DNA of 25,071 nt from an uncultured Flavobacterium sp. (GTDB lineage: Bacteria > Bacteroidota > Bacteroidia > Flavobacteriales > Flavobacteriaceae). Below the pieces are notes generated by a model. It was not told the DNA's origin, ran no database searches, and saw nothing but the letters and a program-made list of their open reading frames with translations. This document shows positions 9,701-16,822 of the stretch, piece by piece (the first letter of the stretch is position 1; every line of letters begins with the position of its first letter). The stretch lies in assembly GCF_946482535.1 (NCBI RefSeq), contig NZ_CAMLRU010000016.1, forward strand, positions 1 to 25,071, given 5' to 3'. Both the position numbers and the translations under genes were made by a program.

Positions 9701-9726
9701 AAAAAGAGGGAAGCAGTGCTTCCCTC
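9701..9726 (-). terminator. Terminator-like hairpin in the rimP-nusA-infB leader (possible attenuator)
   Basis: On the minus strand a 9-bp stem (GAGGGAAGC with GCTTCCCTC, loop ACT) is followed at once by five T residues, then 8 bases later by the rimP ATG. It lies between the predicted operon promoter (9758-9786) and the gene, with no minus-strand gene upstream that it could serve. That placement fits transcription attenuation rather than gene-end termination; regulation is inferred. Confidence 0.6.
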
Positions 9727-9757
9727 ATTATTTAATTTTAAATGGTAAATAACGCTG

Positions 9758-9786
9758 CAAATATAGTTATTTTTTTATAAATCAAA
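9758..9786 (-). promoter_or_regulatory. Promoter of the rimP-nusA-infB operon
   Basis: On the minus strand, TTTG (complement of 9783-9786) is followed after 17 bases by TATATTTG (complement of 9758-9765), an exact Bacteroidetes-type match. The predicted start is near 9752, giving a leader of about 60 bases that contains the hairpin at 9701-9726. Confidence 0.65.
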
Positions 9787-9863
9787 AATCCATTGCCAAA
9801 TCAAAAAAAAATAATACCTTTATTGGGTTAAAATATCCTATCCAAAATTTACTTTTTTACATT

Positions 9864-10688
9864 ATGAAAAAAATCTTAGTCCCGACAGACTTTTCAGAAC
9901 ACGCCGGATACGCATTGAAAGTTGCGGCTCAAATTGCCAAAAAAAATAACGGAGAAATCTTTTTACTTCACATGTTAGAGTTGCCGCATCAGGCTAGCGA
10001 CGCTGTTGGAAGTGGTCATGATTTACCGGAAATTATGCTTTTTAAAAATGCTGCCATCAACAGATTAGAAGAGTTAATGGACGACCCGAGTTTGGAAGGT
10101 TTAAAAGTTTCAGAGATTATTCAGTTTGAATTGGCCTTCGACGGTATCATGAACATCAGTAAAAAGAACGATGTCGATTTGATTGTAATGGGTTCTCATG
10201 GTGCCAATGGTTTTAAAGAAATGTTTATCGGCTCTAATGCTGAAAAAGTGGTAAGAAATTCTGATATTCCGGTCTTAATCATCAAGAAAGAAGCCGGCAA
10301 TTTTGAAGTTAATAAATTTGTTTTCGCTTCTGACTTTGCCGATGAAATCAAAAAACCTTTTGCCAAAGTAGTAGAGTTTGCCAATAAATTTGATGCCGAA
10401 TTACATTTGGTTATGATCAATACCCCGAGCAGCTTCAAACCTACTCACGTAGCCCAAGAAATAATGAATGATTTTATTTCTAATTTCACCATCAATAAGT
10501 TTTCAACCCATATATACAATGACGTTAATGTTGAAAGCGGCGTTTTGAATTTTGCCAATAACATCAATGCGGATTTAATCGGAATGAGCACTCACGGCCG
10601 AAAAGGTCTTGCCCACTTCTTTAACGGAAGTATTAGTGAAGATTTAGTAAATCACGCGCTTAGACCGGTGGTTACTTTTAAAATCTAA
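9864..10688 (+). CDS. Universal stress protein, two tandem UspA domains
   Basis: 274-residue cytoplasmic protein made of two Usp folds. Domain 1 (about 1-142) starts MKKILVPTDFSEHA and ends with MGSHGANGFKEMFIGSNAEKV, matching the ATP-binding G-2x-G-9x-G-S/N loop of UspA/MJ0577-type domains. Domain 2 (about 147-274) starts FVFASDFADE and carries STHGRKGLAHFFNGSISE, also with the loop. Both sites therefore look able to bind nucleotide, and the protein probably dimerises internally. Usp proteins respond to starvation, redox or respiratory stress; the specific role here is unknown. It is divergent from rimP. A strong promoter is not clear: TACTTTTT at 9850-9857 is a one-mismatch -7 box without a convincing -33. 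It ends at the terminator at 10706-10738. Confidence 0.92.
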   Translation: MKKILVPTDFSEHAGYALKVAAQIAKKNNGEIFLLHMLELPHQASDAVGSGHDLPEIMLFKNAAINRLEELMDDPSLEGLKVSEIIQFELAFDGIMNISKKNDVDLIVMGSHGANGFKEMFIGSNAEKVVRNSDIPVLIIKKEAGNFEVNKFVFASDFADEIKKPFAKVVEFANKFDAELHLVMINTPSSFKPTHVAQEIMNDFISNFTINKFSTHIYNDVNVESGVLNFANNINADLIGMSTHGRKGLAHFFNGSISEDLVNHALRPVVTFKI

Positions 10689-10705
10689 AGCCAAACCATA
10701 AAAAC

Positions 10706-10738
10706 AAAAAAGCCTCTCATTTCTGAGAGGCTTTTTTT
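10706..10738. terminator. Bidirectional intrinsic terminator between the Usp gene and tRNA-Gln
   Basis: An 8-bp core stem GCCTCTCA / TGAGAGGC (10712-10719 and 10724-10731) with loop TTTC, flanked by six A and seven T. It provides a U-tract on both strands, so it can stop the Usp transcript and the convergent tRNA-Gln transcript whose 3' end lies 2 bases away. Confidence 0.93.
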
Positions 10739-10739
10739 G

Positions 10740-10810
10740 TTGGTCTACTAGGACTCGAACCTAGAAAGACGGCACCAAAAACCGTAGTGTTACCATTACA
10801 CCATAGACCA
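10740..10810 (-). tRNA. tRNA-Gln (anticodon TTG)
   Basis: The minus strand folds into a complete 71-base cloverleaf. The 7-bp acceptor stem pairs TGGTCTA with TAGACCA. The D arm is GTGT/ACAC. The anticodon stem is ACGGT/GCCGT, with loop TTTTGGT giving anticodon TTG. The T arm is CTAGG/CCTAG with loop TTCGAGT, and the discriminator base is A. CCA is not encoded. It has its own promoter just upstream and ends next to a hairpin terminator. Confidence 0.97.
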
Positions 10811-10829
10811 ATTTTGCTTATTGCGAGTG

Positions 10830-10860
10830 CAAATTTAGAACAAATTTTATTTTACACAAA
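10830..10860 (-). promoter_or_regulatory. Promoter of tRNA-Gln
   Basis: On the minus strand, TTTG (complement of 10857-10860), then 19 bases, then TAAATTTG (complement of 10830-10837). Both boxes match the Bacteroidetes pattern. The predicted start is about 12 bases before the mature tRNA end. Confidence 0.65.
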
Positions 10861-11035
10861 CAATTACACGAAAAAAATAATTTATTATCTTCTAAATGAG
10901 ATGTGCCAAACCATAATAAACTTGTAATTAATTCGTTATCCGTTTGAGAAAATTTTGTTAATCAGCGATTAATTGCGTTGAAAAAAATAGTTTCTTTGTA
11001 ACCATAAAAATAAACCCTCTTCATTTCATACTTAT

Positions 11036-14000
11036 ATGATGAATTTTAACTTCAACAAGTGGAATACCATTTTAGGATGGACAACATTTACTATTGCTTT
11101 AATAACATATTCACTAACCGTTGAACCTACGATGAGTTTTTGGGACTGTGGAGAATACATTTCTACAGCGGCCAAATTAGAAGTTGGCCATCCGCCCGGA
11201 GCACCGCTTTACCAAATCCTCGGCGCTTTCTTTGCCATGTTTGCCACCAGTAAAGAAACCATTGCTTTGATGGTTAATATGATGTCGGTATTTTCGAGTG
11301 CGTTTACCGTATTGTTTATGTTTTGGTCATCTTCTATCTTATTAAGGAAAATCATTTCTTCTTACACAGAAATAGACCGAAACAAATCCATTGTTATTTT
11401 AGGAAGTTCATTAGTAGGATCTTTAGCCTTTACTTTCTCAGACAGTTTTTGGTCAAGTGCGGTAGAAGCCGAAGTATATGCTATGGCATCCCTGTTAATT
11501 GCTCTTTTGTTTTGGCTGGGTTTGAGATGGGAACAAGACATGCACACACCAAGAGGAAATCGATGGCTACTGCTAATTTCATTAATAGTCGGGCTCTCTT
11601 TCGGAGTTCACTTTATGGCCTTGTTAACTATTCCGGCTATCGGATTTTTATACTACTTTAAAAATTGGAAAAAAGTTACCCTTAAAAATTTTATCATTGC
11701 CAACATCATCATAGTCGCCATATTATTGTTTATTTTCAAATTACTGTTGCCTTACACCTTGGCGTTCTTTGGGAAAATGGAAATTTTTATGGTGAATAGT
11801 ATTGGTTTACCGTTCAACTCGGGAACCATTTTTGCCACATTGCTGATTGTGGTTTTCTTCTATTTCGGATTAAAATACACCCGCGAAAAAGGCCATCCTT
11901 TTTACAATACCGCTTTGTTATGCATTCTTTTTGTCTTAATTGGTTTTTCTACTTGGATGATGTTGCCGATTCGTGCCAATGCCAATGTGGTTATCAATGA
12001 AAACAAGCCTTCAGATGCTGCTGAAGTTTTAGCTTACTACAACAGAGAACAATATGGGGTTAATCCGTTGTTTTACGGACCGCAATACACGGATACTTTT
12101 GCCGGTTTAGATGAAGACCAACCTTATTTAGACAAAGCACCCAACTACGAAAGGGATTATAAAACCGGAAAATATGTGATTGTAAACAATTATAAAAACG
12201 CCGAACAAAACACAGACGATAACCACAAAGCCATACTGCCGCGCCTCTGGAGCACTGACCATATCGAAAATTACATTCAGTTTACCGGAGTGCCTAAATT
12301 CACCTTGAACCATGATTATCCTTATGAGGAAGACTTAGCGCAATATGGTGTAGACTTAGACAGTTTAAGTGAAGAACAAGTAATGCAAGCCGTCGGACAA
12401 TTAAAGGAGGAGATGCAAAAAAACATCAATGAGTTCAAAACGGCTTACCAGCAAAAACAAATTGACAACGAAGATTATGTGTCCTTCCTGAAAAAATACA
12501 GTGATTATTTGGTCATTGAAAAACCGTCAACTTGGGACAATATCAGTTTTATGATTGAATACCAATTCGGTTATATGTACGGGAGGTATTTATTGTGGAA
12601 TTTCGTCGGAAGACAAAACGATATCCAAGGGAGATACGACAACCTCGACGGCAATTGGATCAGCGGCATAAAATTCGTAGACGAAATACATTTAGGCAAA
12701 GGCACCCAGGAAAACTTACCCGATGATGTAAAAAACAACAAAGGCAGAAACGTTTATTATTTCCTACCGTTCATCATCGGTTTAATCGGATTGATGTACC
12801 ACGCTCAAAGGGATTTAAAAAGCTTCTACGTTTTATTAGCCTTATTTTTATTCACGAGTATTGCTTTAAAAATATTCCTAAACGAAAGACCTTTTGAACC
12901 AAGAGAAAGAGATTATGCCTTGGTTGGTTCTTTCTATGTTTTTGCTATTTGGCTGGGATTTGGCGTCTATGCCATCTACGAAATCGTATCCGATTATATT
13001 AAATCAAAGATAGTTGGACCGGTTGTAATTGGCGCTTGTCTTTTGGCTGCTCCGGTGCTAATGGCTAGTCAAAATTGGGACGACCACGATCGTTCTAACA
13101 GATACACCGCAACTGCCATGGCGAAAAATTACCTCAACTCTTGTGATAAGAACGCCATTCTTTTTACCATTGGCGACAATGATACTTTCCCGCTTTGGTA
13201 TGCCCAAGAAATTGAAGGTGTCCGACCGGATATCAAAATTATCAATACCCAATTATTCATGACCGATTGGAATATTGACCAAGCTAAATTTAAAACTTAT
13301 GACGCCGATGGATTGCCGATTTCGTTTAAACACAGTGAATATGTTGGGGATAATTTAGATTACGTTGCCCACATTCCAAAAACAGAAGCTCGTACGAACA
13401 TTAAAGAATTCATTGATTTTATCAAAGATTCAAGATCTACAATTGAATTACAAAACGGGCAAACGATTCATTATTATCCAACCAATAAAATCAGAATACC
13501 GGTTGACAAAAACACCATTATCAAGAACAAAGTGGTGAACCCAAAATACTATGATTCTATTGTTCCTTATATCGACTTAGACATCAAAGGCAGCGCCATG
13601 TATAAAAACCGCTTGATGATGTTGGATGTATTAGCCAATAACAATTGGAAACGCCCAATTTATTTCACCGGCGGAAGTTTTGGCGATGATGATTATTTAT
13701 GGATGAAAGATTATTTACAACTAGATGGTTTAGTCTATAAACTAGTGCCGATAAAAACTCCAATTGACGAAGAAAACCCATATGAGATGGGTCAAATTGA
13801 CACGGATAAAATGTACAATTTAGTGATGAAATGGGATTGGGGTAATGGTGAAAGAACCGACATTTACCACGATCCGGAAACTCGTAAAAACAGTATTTCT
13901 TACCGAACCAATATGGCAAGATTGATGGAACAATTAATCAATGAAGGCCAAAAAGACAAAGCCAAAAAAGTACTCGACATGGCCATGACTAAAATGCCTA

Positions 14001-14314
14001 TGGAGTATTACGGCTATTATACTATGGTTGAACCTTTAGTTGGTGGTTATTATGCCATCGGAGAAAAAGCCAAAGCAAGACAAATTCTCGAAAAACTAAT
14101 TGTAAAATACCAACAAAATCTAACTTATTTCGCCGGCATTCAACCTTCTATTCAAAACGGAATCGCTTCGGATATTATCACCGATATTGAACGTTACAGA
14201 AGTTTATTGACCGTCATGAAAGACCGCGGCGATTTGGAGTTTTACAATAAAAACAAACCTGCTTTTAACGCTTTGGCAAAACGTTTTACCCGTTTCGGAA
14301 GAGAGTTAGAGTAA
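11036..14314 (+). CDS. DUF2723 multi-pass membrane protein, probable protein O-mannosyltransferase-like (GT117-type)
   Basis: 1092-residue polytopic protein. The signature FWDCGEYISTAAKLEVGHPPG (35-55) is the conserved acidic loop of DUF2723, and the block RPFEPRERDYALVGSFY (618-634) is equally typical. About ten membrane helices lie between residues 12 and 315. A soluble insertion (about 315-565) is followed by three or four more helices (about 570-680) and a soluble C-terminal domain containing GDNDTFPLWYAQEIEGVRPD and NRLMMLDVLANNNWKRPIYF. The family is related to vertebrate TMEM260, reported as an O-mannosyltransferase; the bacterial donor and acceptor are not established, so glycosylation of exported proteins is inference. 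Two adjacent ATGs (11036 and 11039) are possible starts. The gene stands alone and ends at a hairpin terminator. No confident promoter is seen in the 225 bases upstream. Confidence 0.85.
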   Translation: MMNFNFNKWNTILGWTTFTIALITYSLTVEPTMSFWDCGEYISTAAKLEVGHPPGAPLYQILGAFFAMFATSKETIALMVNMMSVFSSAFTVLFMFWSSSILLRKIISSYTEIDRNKSIVILGSSLVGSLAFTFSDSFWSSAVEAEVYAMASLLIALLFWLGLRWEQDMHTPRGNRWLLLISLIVGLSFGVHFMALLTIPAIGFLYYFKNWKKVTLKNFIIANIIIVAILLFIFKLLLPYTLAFFGKMEIFMVNSIGLPFNSGTIFATLLIVVFFYFGLKYTREKGHPFYNTALLCILFVLIGFSTWMMLPIRANANVVINENKPSDAAEVLAYYNREQYGVNPLFYGPQYTDTFAGLDEDQPYLDKAPNYERDYKTGKYVIVNNYKNAEQNTDDNHKAILPRLWSTDHIENYIQFTGVPKFTLNHDYPYEEDLAQYGVDLDSLSEEQVMQAVGQLKEEMQKNINEFKTAYQQKQIDNEDYVSFLKKYSDYLVIEKPSTWDNISFMIEYQFGYMYGRYLLWNFVGRQNDIQGRYDNLDGNWISGIKFVDEIHLGKGTQENLPDDVKNNKGRNVYYFLPFIIGLIGLMYHAQRDLKSFYVLLALFLFTSIALKIFLNERPFEPRERDYALVGSFYVFAIWLGFGVYAIYEIVSDYIKSKIVGPVVIGACLLAAPVLMASQNWDDHDRSNRYTATAMAKNYLNSCDKNAILFTIGDNDTFPLWYAQEIEGVRPDIKIINTQLFMTDWNIDQAKFKTYDADGLPISFKHSEYVGDNLDYVAHIPKTEARTNIKEFIDFIKDSRSTIELQNGQTIHYYPTNKIRIPVDKNTIIKNKVVNPKYYDSIVPYIDLDIKGSAMYKNRLMMLDVLANNNWKRPIYFTGGSFGDDDYLWMKDYLQLDGLVYKLVPIKTPIDEENPYEMGQIDTDKMYNLVMKWDWGNGERTDIYHDPETRKNSISYRTNMARLMEQLINEGQKDKAKKVLDMAMTKMPMEYYGYYTMVEPLVGGYYAIGEKAKARQILEKLIVKYQQNLTYFAGIQPSIQNGIASDIITDIERYRSLLTVMKDRGDLEFYNKNKPAFNALAKRFTRFGRELE

Positions 14315-14329
14315 CTAAAACAAGTATTT

Positions 14330-14376
14330 AATGTGGAAATGTGAAGGTATTCAATCTTTACATTTCCACATTTTTT
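14330..14376 (+). terminator. Intrinsic terminator after the DUF2723 gene
   Basis: A perfect 13-bp stem (AATGTGGAAATGT at 14330-14342 with ACATTTCCACATT at 14360-14372), extendable by four weaker pairs to a 9-base loop, followed by a T run. It begins 15 bases after the DUF2723 stop. Confidence 0.88.
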
Positions 14377-14390
14377 ATATAACATTCTAT

Positions 14391-14422
14391 TGTTACTCCG
14401 TCACTCTGTTACGCTGTCACAA
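14391..14422 (+). repeat. Two imperfect 16-base direct repeats upstream of the deacetylase gene
   Basis: TGTTACTCCGTCACTC and TGTTACGCTGTCACAA stand head to tail and agree at 12 of 16 positions. They sit 24 bases before the deacetylase ATG. They could be a binding site or chance; no function can be assigned. Confidence 0.35.
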
Positions 14423-14445
14423 TTTAAATTTACTACATTTACAAC

Positions 14446-15096
14446 ATGAGTTTATGGATCAAAACAAATCGGTTCATCAAGACGGTTTTTCCGAAATATA
14501 TTTGGGAGATTCCAAATCGTGATAAAAAAGTATTCCTCACTTTTGACGACGGACCGATTCCTGAAGTGACCGAATGGACCTTGGCACAATTAAAAAAATA
14601 CAACGCCAAAGCCACTTTCTTTTGCATAGGCGACAATATTCAAAAACATCCGGACATTTTCCAAAAAGTAATCGAGCACGGACATGCCATCGGCAACCAT
14701 ACTTTCAACCATCTAAAAGGTTGGAAAATTTCTTTAGAAGATTATATCGAAAACACCAAAAAGTGTTCTGAAACCATCTCCAAACTCCAAACTCCAAACT
14801 CCAAACACTACCAACTCTTCCGTCCGCCTTACGGCAAAATAAAACCTGCTCAGGCCAAAGCTTTGAGAAAACTGAATTACAAAATAATCATGTGGGATAT
14901 TATCAGCATGGATTTTGCCCAAAACATATCACAAGAAGATTGTTTAAATAATGTGCTGAAAAATGTAGAAAGTGGCAGTATTATCGTATTTCACGACAGC
15001 ATAAAAGCTTGGAAAAACCTAGAATACGCTTTGCCGAAAACTTTAGAATTCCTAAAAGAAAAAGGATTTGTTTGTGAAAAGATTGATTACAATTGA
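14446..15096 (+). CDS. Polysaccharide deacetylase family protein (NodB domain)
   Basis: 216-residue carbohydrate esterase 4-type protein that would remove N- or O-acetyl groups from a polysaccharide or peptidoglycan sugar. Motif 1 is LTFDDGP (catalytic base D and metal-binding D), motif 2 is HAIGNHTFNH (the two metal-binding histidines), motif 3 is FRPPYGK, motif 4 is MWDIISMDF, and motif 5 is IIVFHDS. All active-site motifs are present. No signal peptide or membrane anchor is obvious, so where it acts is unclear. Residues of about 111-120 are encoded by four perfect copies of a 7-base repeat (14778-14805), just before the FRPPYG motif. The start ATG at 14446 has TACATTTA, a one-mismatch -7 box, at 14434-14441. 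The 3' end overlaps the convergent thioredoxin-like gene by 10 bases. Confidence 0.9.
   Translation: MSLWIKTNRFIKTVFPKYIWEIPNRDKKVFLTFDDGPIPEVTEWTLAQLKKYNAKATFFCIGDNIQKHPDIFQKVIEHGHAIGNHTFNHLKGWKISLEDYIENTKKCSETISKLQTPNSKHYQLFRPPYGKIKPAQAKALRKLNYKIIMWDIISMDFAQNISQEDCLNNVLKNVESGSIIVFHDSIKAWKNLEYALPKTLEFLKEKGFVCEKIDYN
14778..14805 (+). repeat. Four perfect tandem copies of the heptamer CTCCAAA inside the deacetylase gene
   Basis: The unit occurs at 14778-14784, 14785-14791, 14792-14798 and 14799-14805. Seven is not a multiple of three, so gain or loss of one unit would shift the reading frame of the deacetylase before motif 3. Confidence 0.9.
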
Positions 15097-15383
15097 TCTT
15101 GTACCAAAGCGATGATACTGTTGGCATCCAATTCTCCGGATTGCCTCCAAACCATTTGACCGTCTTTGTAAATCATCAAGGTAGGCAGACCTTTAATACG
15201 CAAAGCATCAGCCAACTCCTGATTTTTATCAACATCAATTTTGATCACTTTTGCCTTGTCACCAAGCGCAGCTGCAACATCTCTGATAACCGGATGCATG
15301 GAAACAGAAGATTCGTTCCATTCTGTGTAAAAGTCAATTAACACAGGCACTTGAGCATTGATTAGTTCTCCAAATTTTGACAT
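15087..15383 (-). CDS. Thioredoxin-fold protein without active-site cysteines
   Basis: 98-residue protein with a full thioredoxin fold: PVLIDFYTEW (second strand into the active site), KVIKIDVDKNQELADALRIKGLPTLMIYKDG (third and fourth strands with cis-Pro P67), and a C-terminal helix. The canonical W-C-G-P-C is replaced by W22-N23-E24-S25-S26, and the protein contains no cysteine at all, so it cannot do thiol-disulfide exchange. It may act as a binding or chaperone module; this is inference. There is no signal peptide. A -7-like box (TACATTTG) lies about 55 bases upstream. The 3' end overlaps the convergent deacetylase gene. Confidence 0.9.
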   Translation of the reverse strand: MSKFGELINAQVPVLIDFYTEWNESSVSMHPVIRDVAAALGDKAKVIKIDVDKNQELADALRIKGLPTLMIYKDGQMVWRQSGELDANSIIALVQDQL

Positions 15384-15435
15384 AAAACCAAAATAATTTT
15401 ACCTTCTTTTACCGAAGAAAAGAAATATTAAACCA

Positions 15436-15443
15436 CAAATGTA
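15436..15443 (-). promoter_or_regulatory. Possible -7 promoter element of the thioredoxin-like gene
   Basis: On the minus strand the box TACATTTG is an exact TAnnTTTG match, located between the metallophosphoesterase stop and the thioredoxin-like start. No TTTG or TTG lies at the expected 17-23 base distance, so this is only half a promoter. Confidence 0.4.
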
Positions 15444-15457
15444 GCATTTTTAACCAA

Positions 15458-16690
15458 TTATGCTACTTTTTCGCCTTTTTTTAGTTCAAAAACAGTTATC
15501 TCAGGCCAAATACCAACTCTACCAGGATAAGCATGAAAACCTAAACCGCGATTTACATAAATATATCGCCCTACATTTTCATACAAACCGGCCCATTGTT
15601 TATAAACATATTGTACCGGACTCCATTGAATAATACCGGGAATTTCTATCCCAAATTGTAAGCCGTGTGTATGACCCGAAAGGGTTAATTGAAAATGCTT
15701 GTCGTGGTTTTTCACTTCATATTCCCAATGACTCGGATCGTGGCTCATTAAAATTTTGAAATCTTCAGCGGTCAATCCTTCTGATGCTTTGTGCAAATCA
15801 CCGGCTTGCTTGAAGTTTTTACCCCAATTTTCAACGCCCACAATGGCTATTTCGCTTGCTCCTTTTTTAATTTTGGCGTGTTGGTTCAACAACAAATCAA
15901 AACCAATATCACCATACAATTTTTTAATCCCTTCAAAATTTTCTTCTTTAGCCGCTTGCGATGGCCAGTCGATATATTCTCCGTAATCGTGATTGCCTAA
16001 CACGGCAAATTTTCCGTACTCATGAGGGTCTATTTTATTGAAGGTTTCAATCCACGGATGCATTTCTGTAGCATGAGTGTTGACAATATCGCCTGTAAAC
16101 AACATCATGTCGGTCTTTTGCTCGTTAATCAAATCAACAGCATATCTTATTTTTTCGGGATCATCAAAACTGCCGCTGTGAACATCCGAAATTTGGGTAA
16201 TGGTAAATCCGTCAAAATCATCGGGTAAATCAGGAAAAAAAAGCGTTTGTTTGATTACCCTGAAATTGTATTTGCCTTTGGTCATGCCATATAAAAGCGA
16301 AGTAAAAGGGATAGCGGCTATAACTAAAGCCAATTGACTCACGAATCGTCTTCTATCGGGTAAAAAAGTGCCGTTGTCATTATCGCCCATAAAATGCGTG
16401 ATTAATCCTGAAAAAATGCGATACACATCTTCCAATAACATGAAAAATGTGAGAATCATTTTCGGAATAAACAACAACAATAACAATCCGAAGGTTAGTA
16501 AGGTTTTTGTATTTTGCCCAACCCTGCGGTCAAATTGCGACAATTGGTAAAAGATATAAATAACGGCGGCCAAAGAAATTACCTGATAAGCCACCAAAAT
16601 CCACTTCGATTTAGTGATGGTTCTAAAGGCTTGAAAAGCATAAACTTCAACAATCGCAACAAATAGGATAAAGAAAATCCAACGAAACAT
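15458..16690 (-). CDS. Membrane-anchored calcineurin-like metallophosphoesterase
   Basis: 410-residue protein with about four hydrophobic segments (roughly 4-22, 30-50, 64-90 and 116-136), then a phosphoesterase domain (about 158-400). Metal-binding motifs are all present: DVH (169-171), GD (200-201), GNHD (232-235), SHD (316-318) and GHTH (339-342). The order and spacing resemble the YkuE/YaeI branch, which acts on cell-surface or lipid substrates; the substrate here is unknown. The fourth hydrophobic segment is preceded by DRRRFVSQL, a Tat-like motif, suggesting the catalytic domain is exported. The ATG at 16688-16690 (MFRWIFF) is preferred to a TTG six codons upstream. It is divergent from polA across 132 bases in which no strong promoter is evident. 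Confidence 0.9.
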   Translation of the reverse strand: MFRWIFFILFVAIVEVYAFQAFRTITKSKWILVAYQVISLAAVIYIFYQLSQFDRRVGQNTKTLLTFGLLLLLFIPKMILTFFMLLEDVYRIFSGLITHFMGDNDNGTFLPDRRRFVSQLALVIAAIPFTSLLYGMTKGKYNFRVIKQTLFFPDLPDDFDGFTITQISDVHSGSFDDPEKIRYAVDLINEQKTDMMLFTGDIVNTHATEMHPWIETFNKIDPHEYGKFAVLGNHDYGEYIDWPSQAAKEENFEGIKKLYGDIGFDLLLNQHAKIKKGASEIAIVGVENWGKNFKQAGDLHKASEGLTAEDFKILMSHDPSHWEYEVKNHDKHFQLTLSGHTHGLQFGIEIPGIIQWSPVQYVYKQWAGLYENVGRYIYVNRGLGFHAYPGRVGIWPEITVFELKKGEKVA

Positions 16691-16822
16691 AGTGATAATT
16701 TTCAGCAAAATAACGAAGAATCAACACATTATTATGCTCGATTTAACTATTTTTAACTAAAATATTTCTCTTTTTCAGCATTCAAAGTTTCGCTACCTTT
16801 ACATTTTATAATTAATTCGAAA

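Noticed and set aside
14331..14522. Small open frame between the DUF2723 and deacetylase genes
   Set aside because: It runs through a terminator hairpin and out of frame into the deacetylase gene, with no domain or start signal.
16691..16708. TTG start six codons upstream for the metallophosphoesterase
   Set aside because: The ATG at 16690 gives a standard N-terminus beginning with a membrane helix.
16691..16822. Promoters for polA and the metallophosphoesterase in the shared intergenic region
   Set aside because: Only one-mismatch -7 boxes (TACCTTTA, TACATTTT, and TTATTTTG on the minus strand) were found, none with a TTTG or TTG at the right distance.
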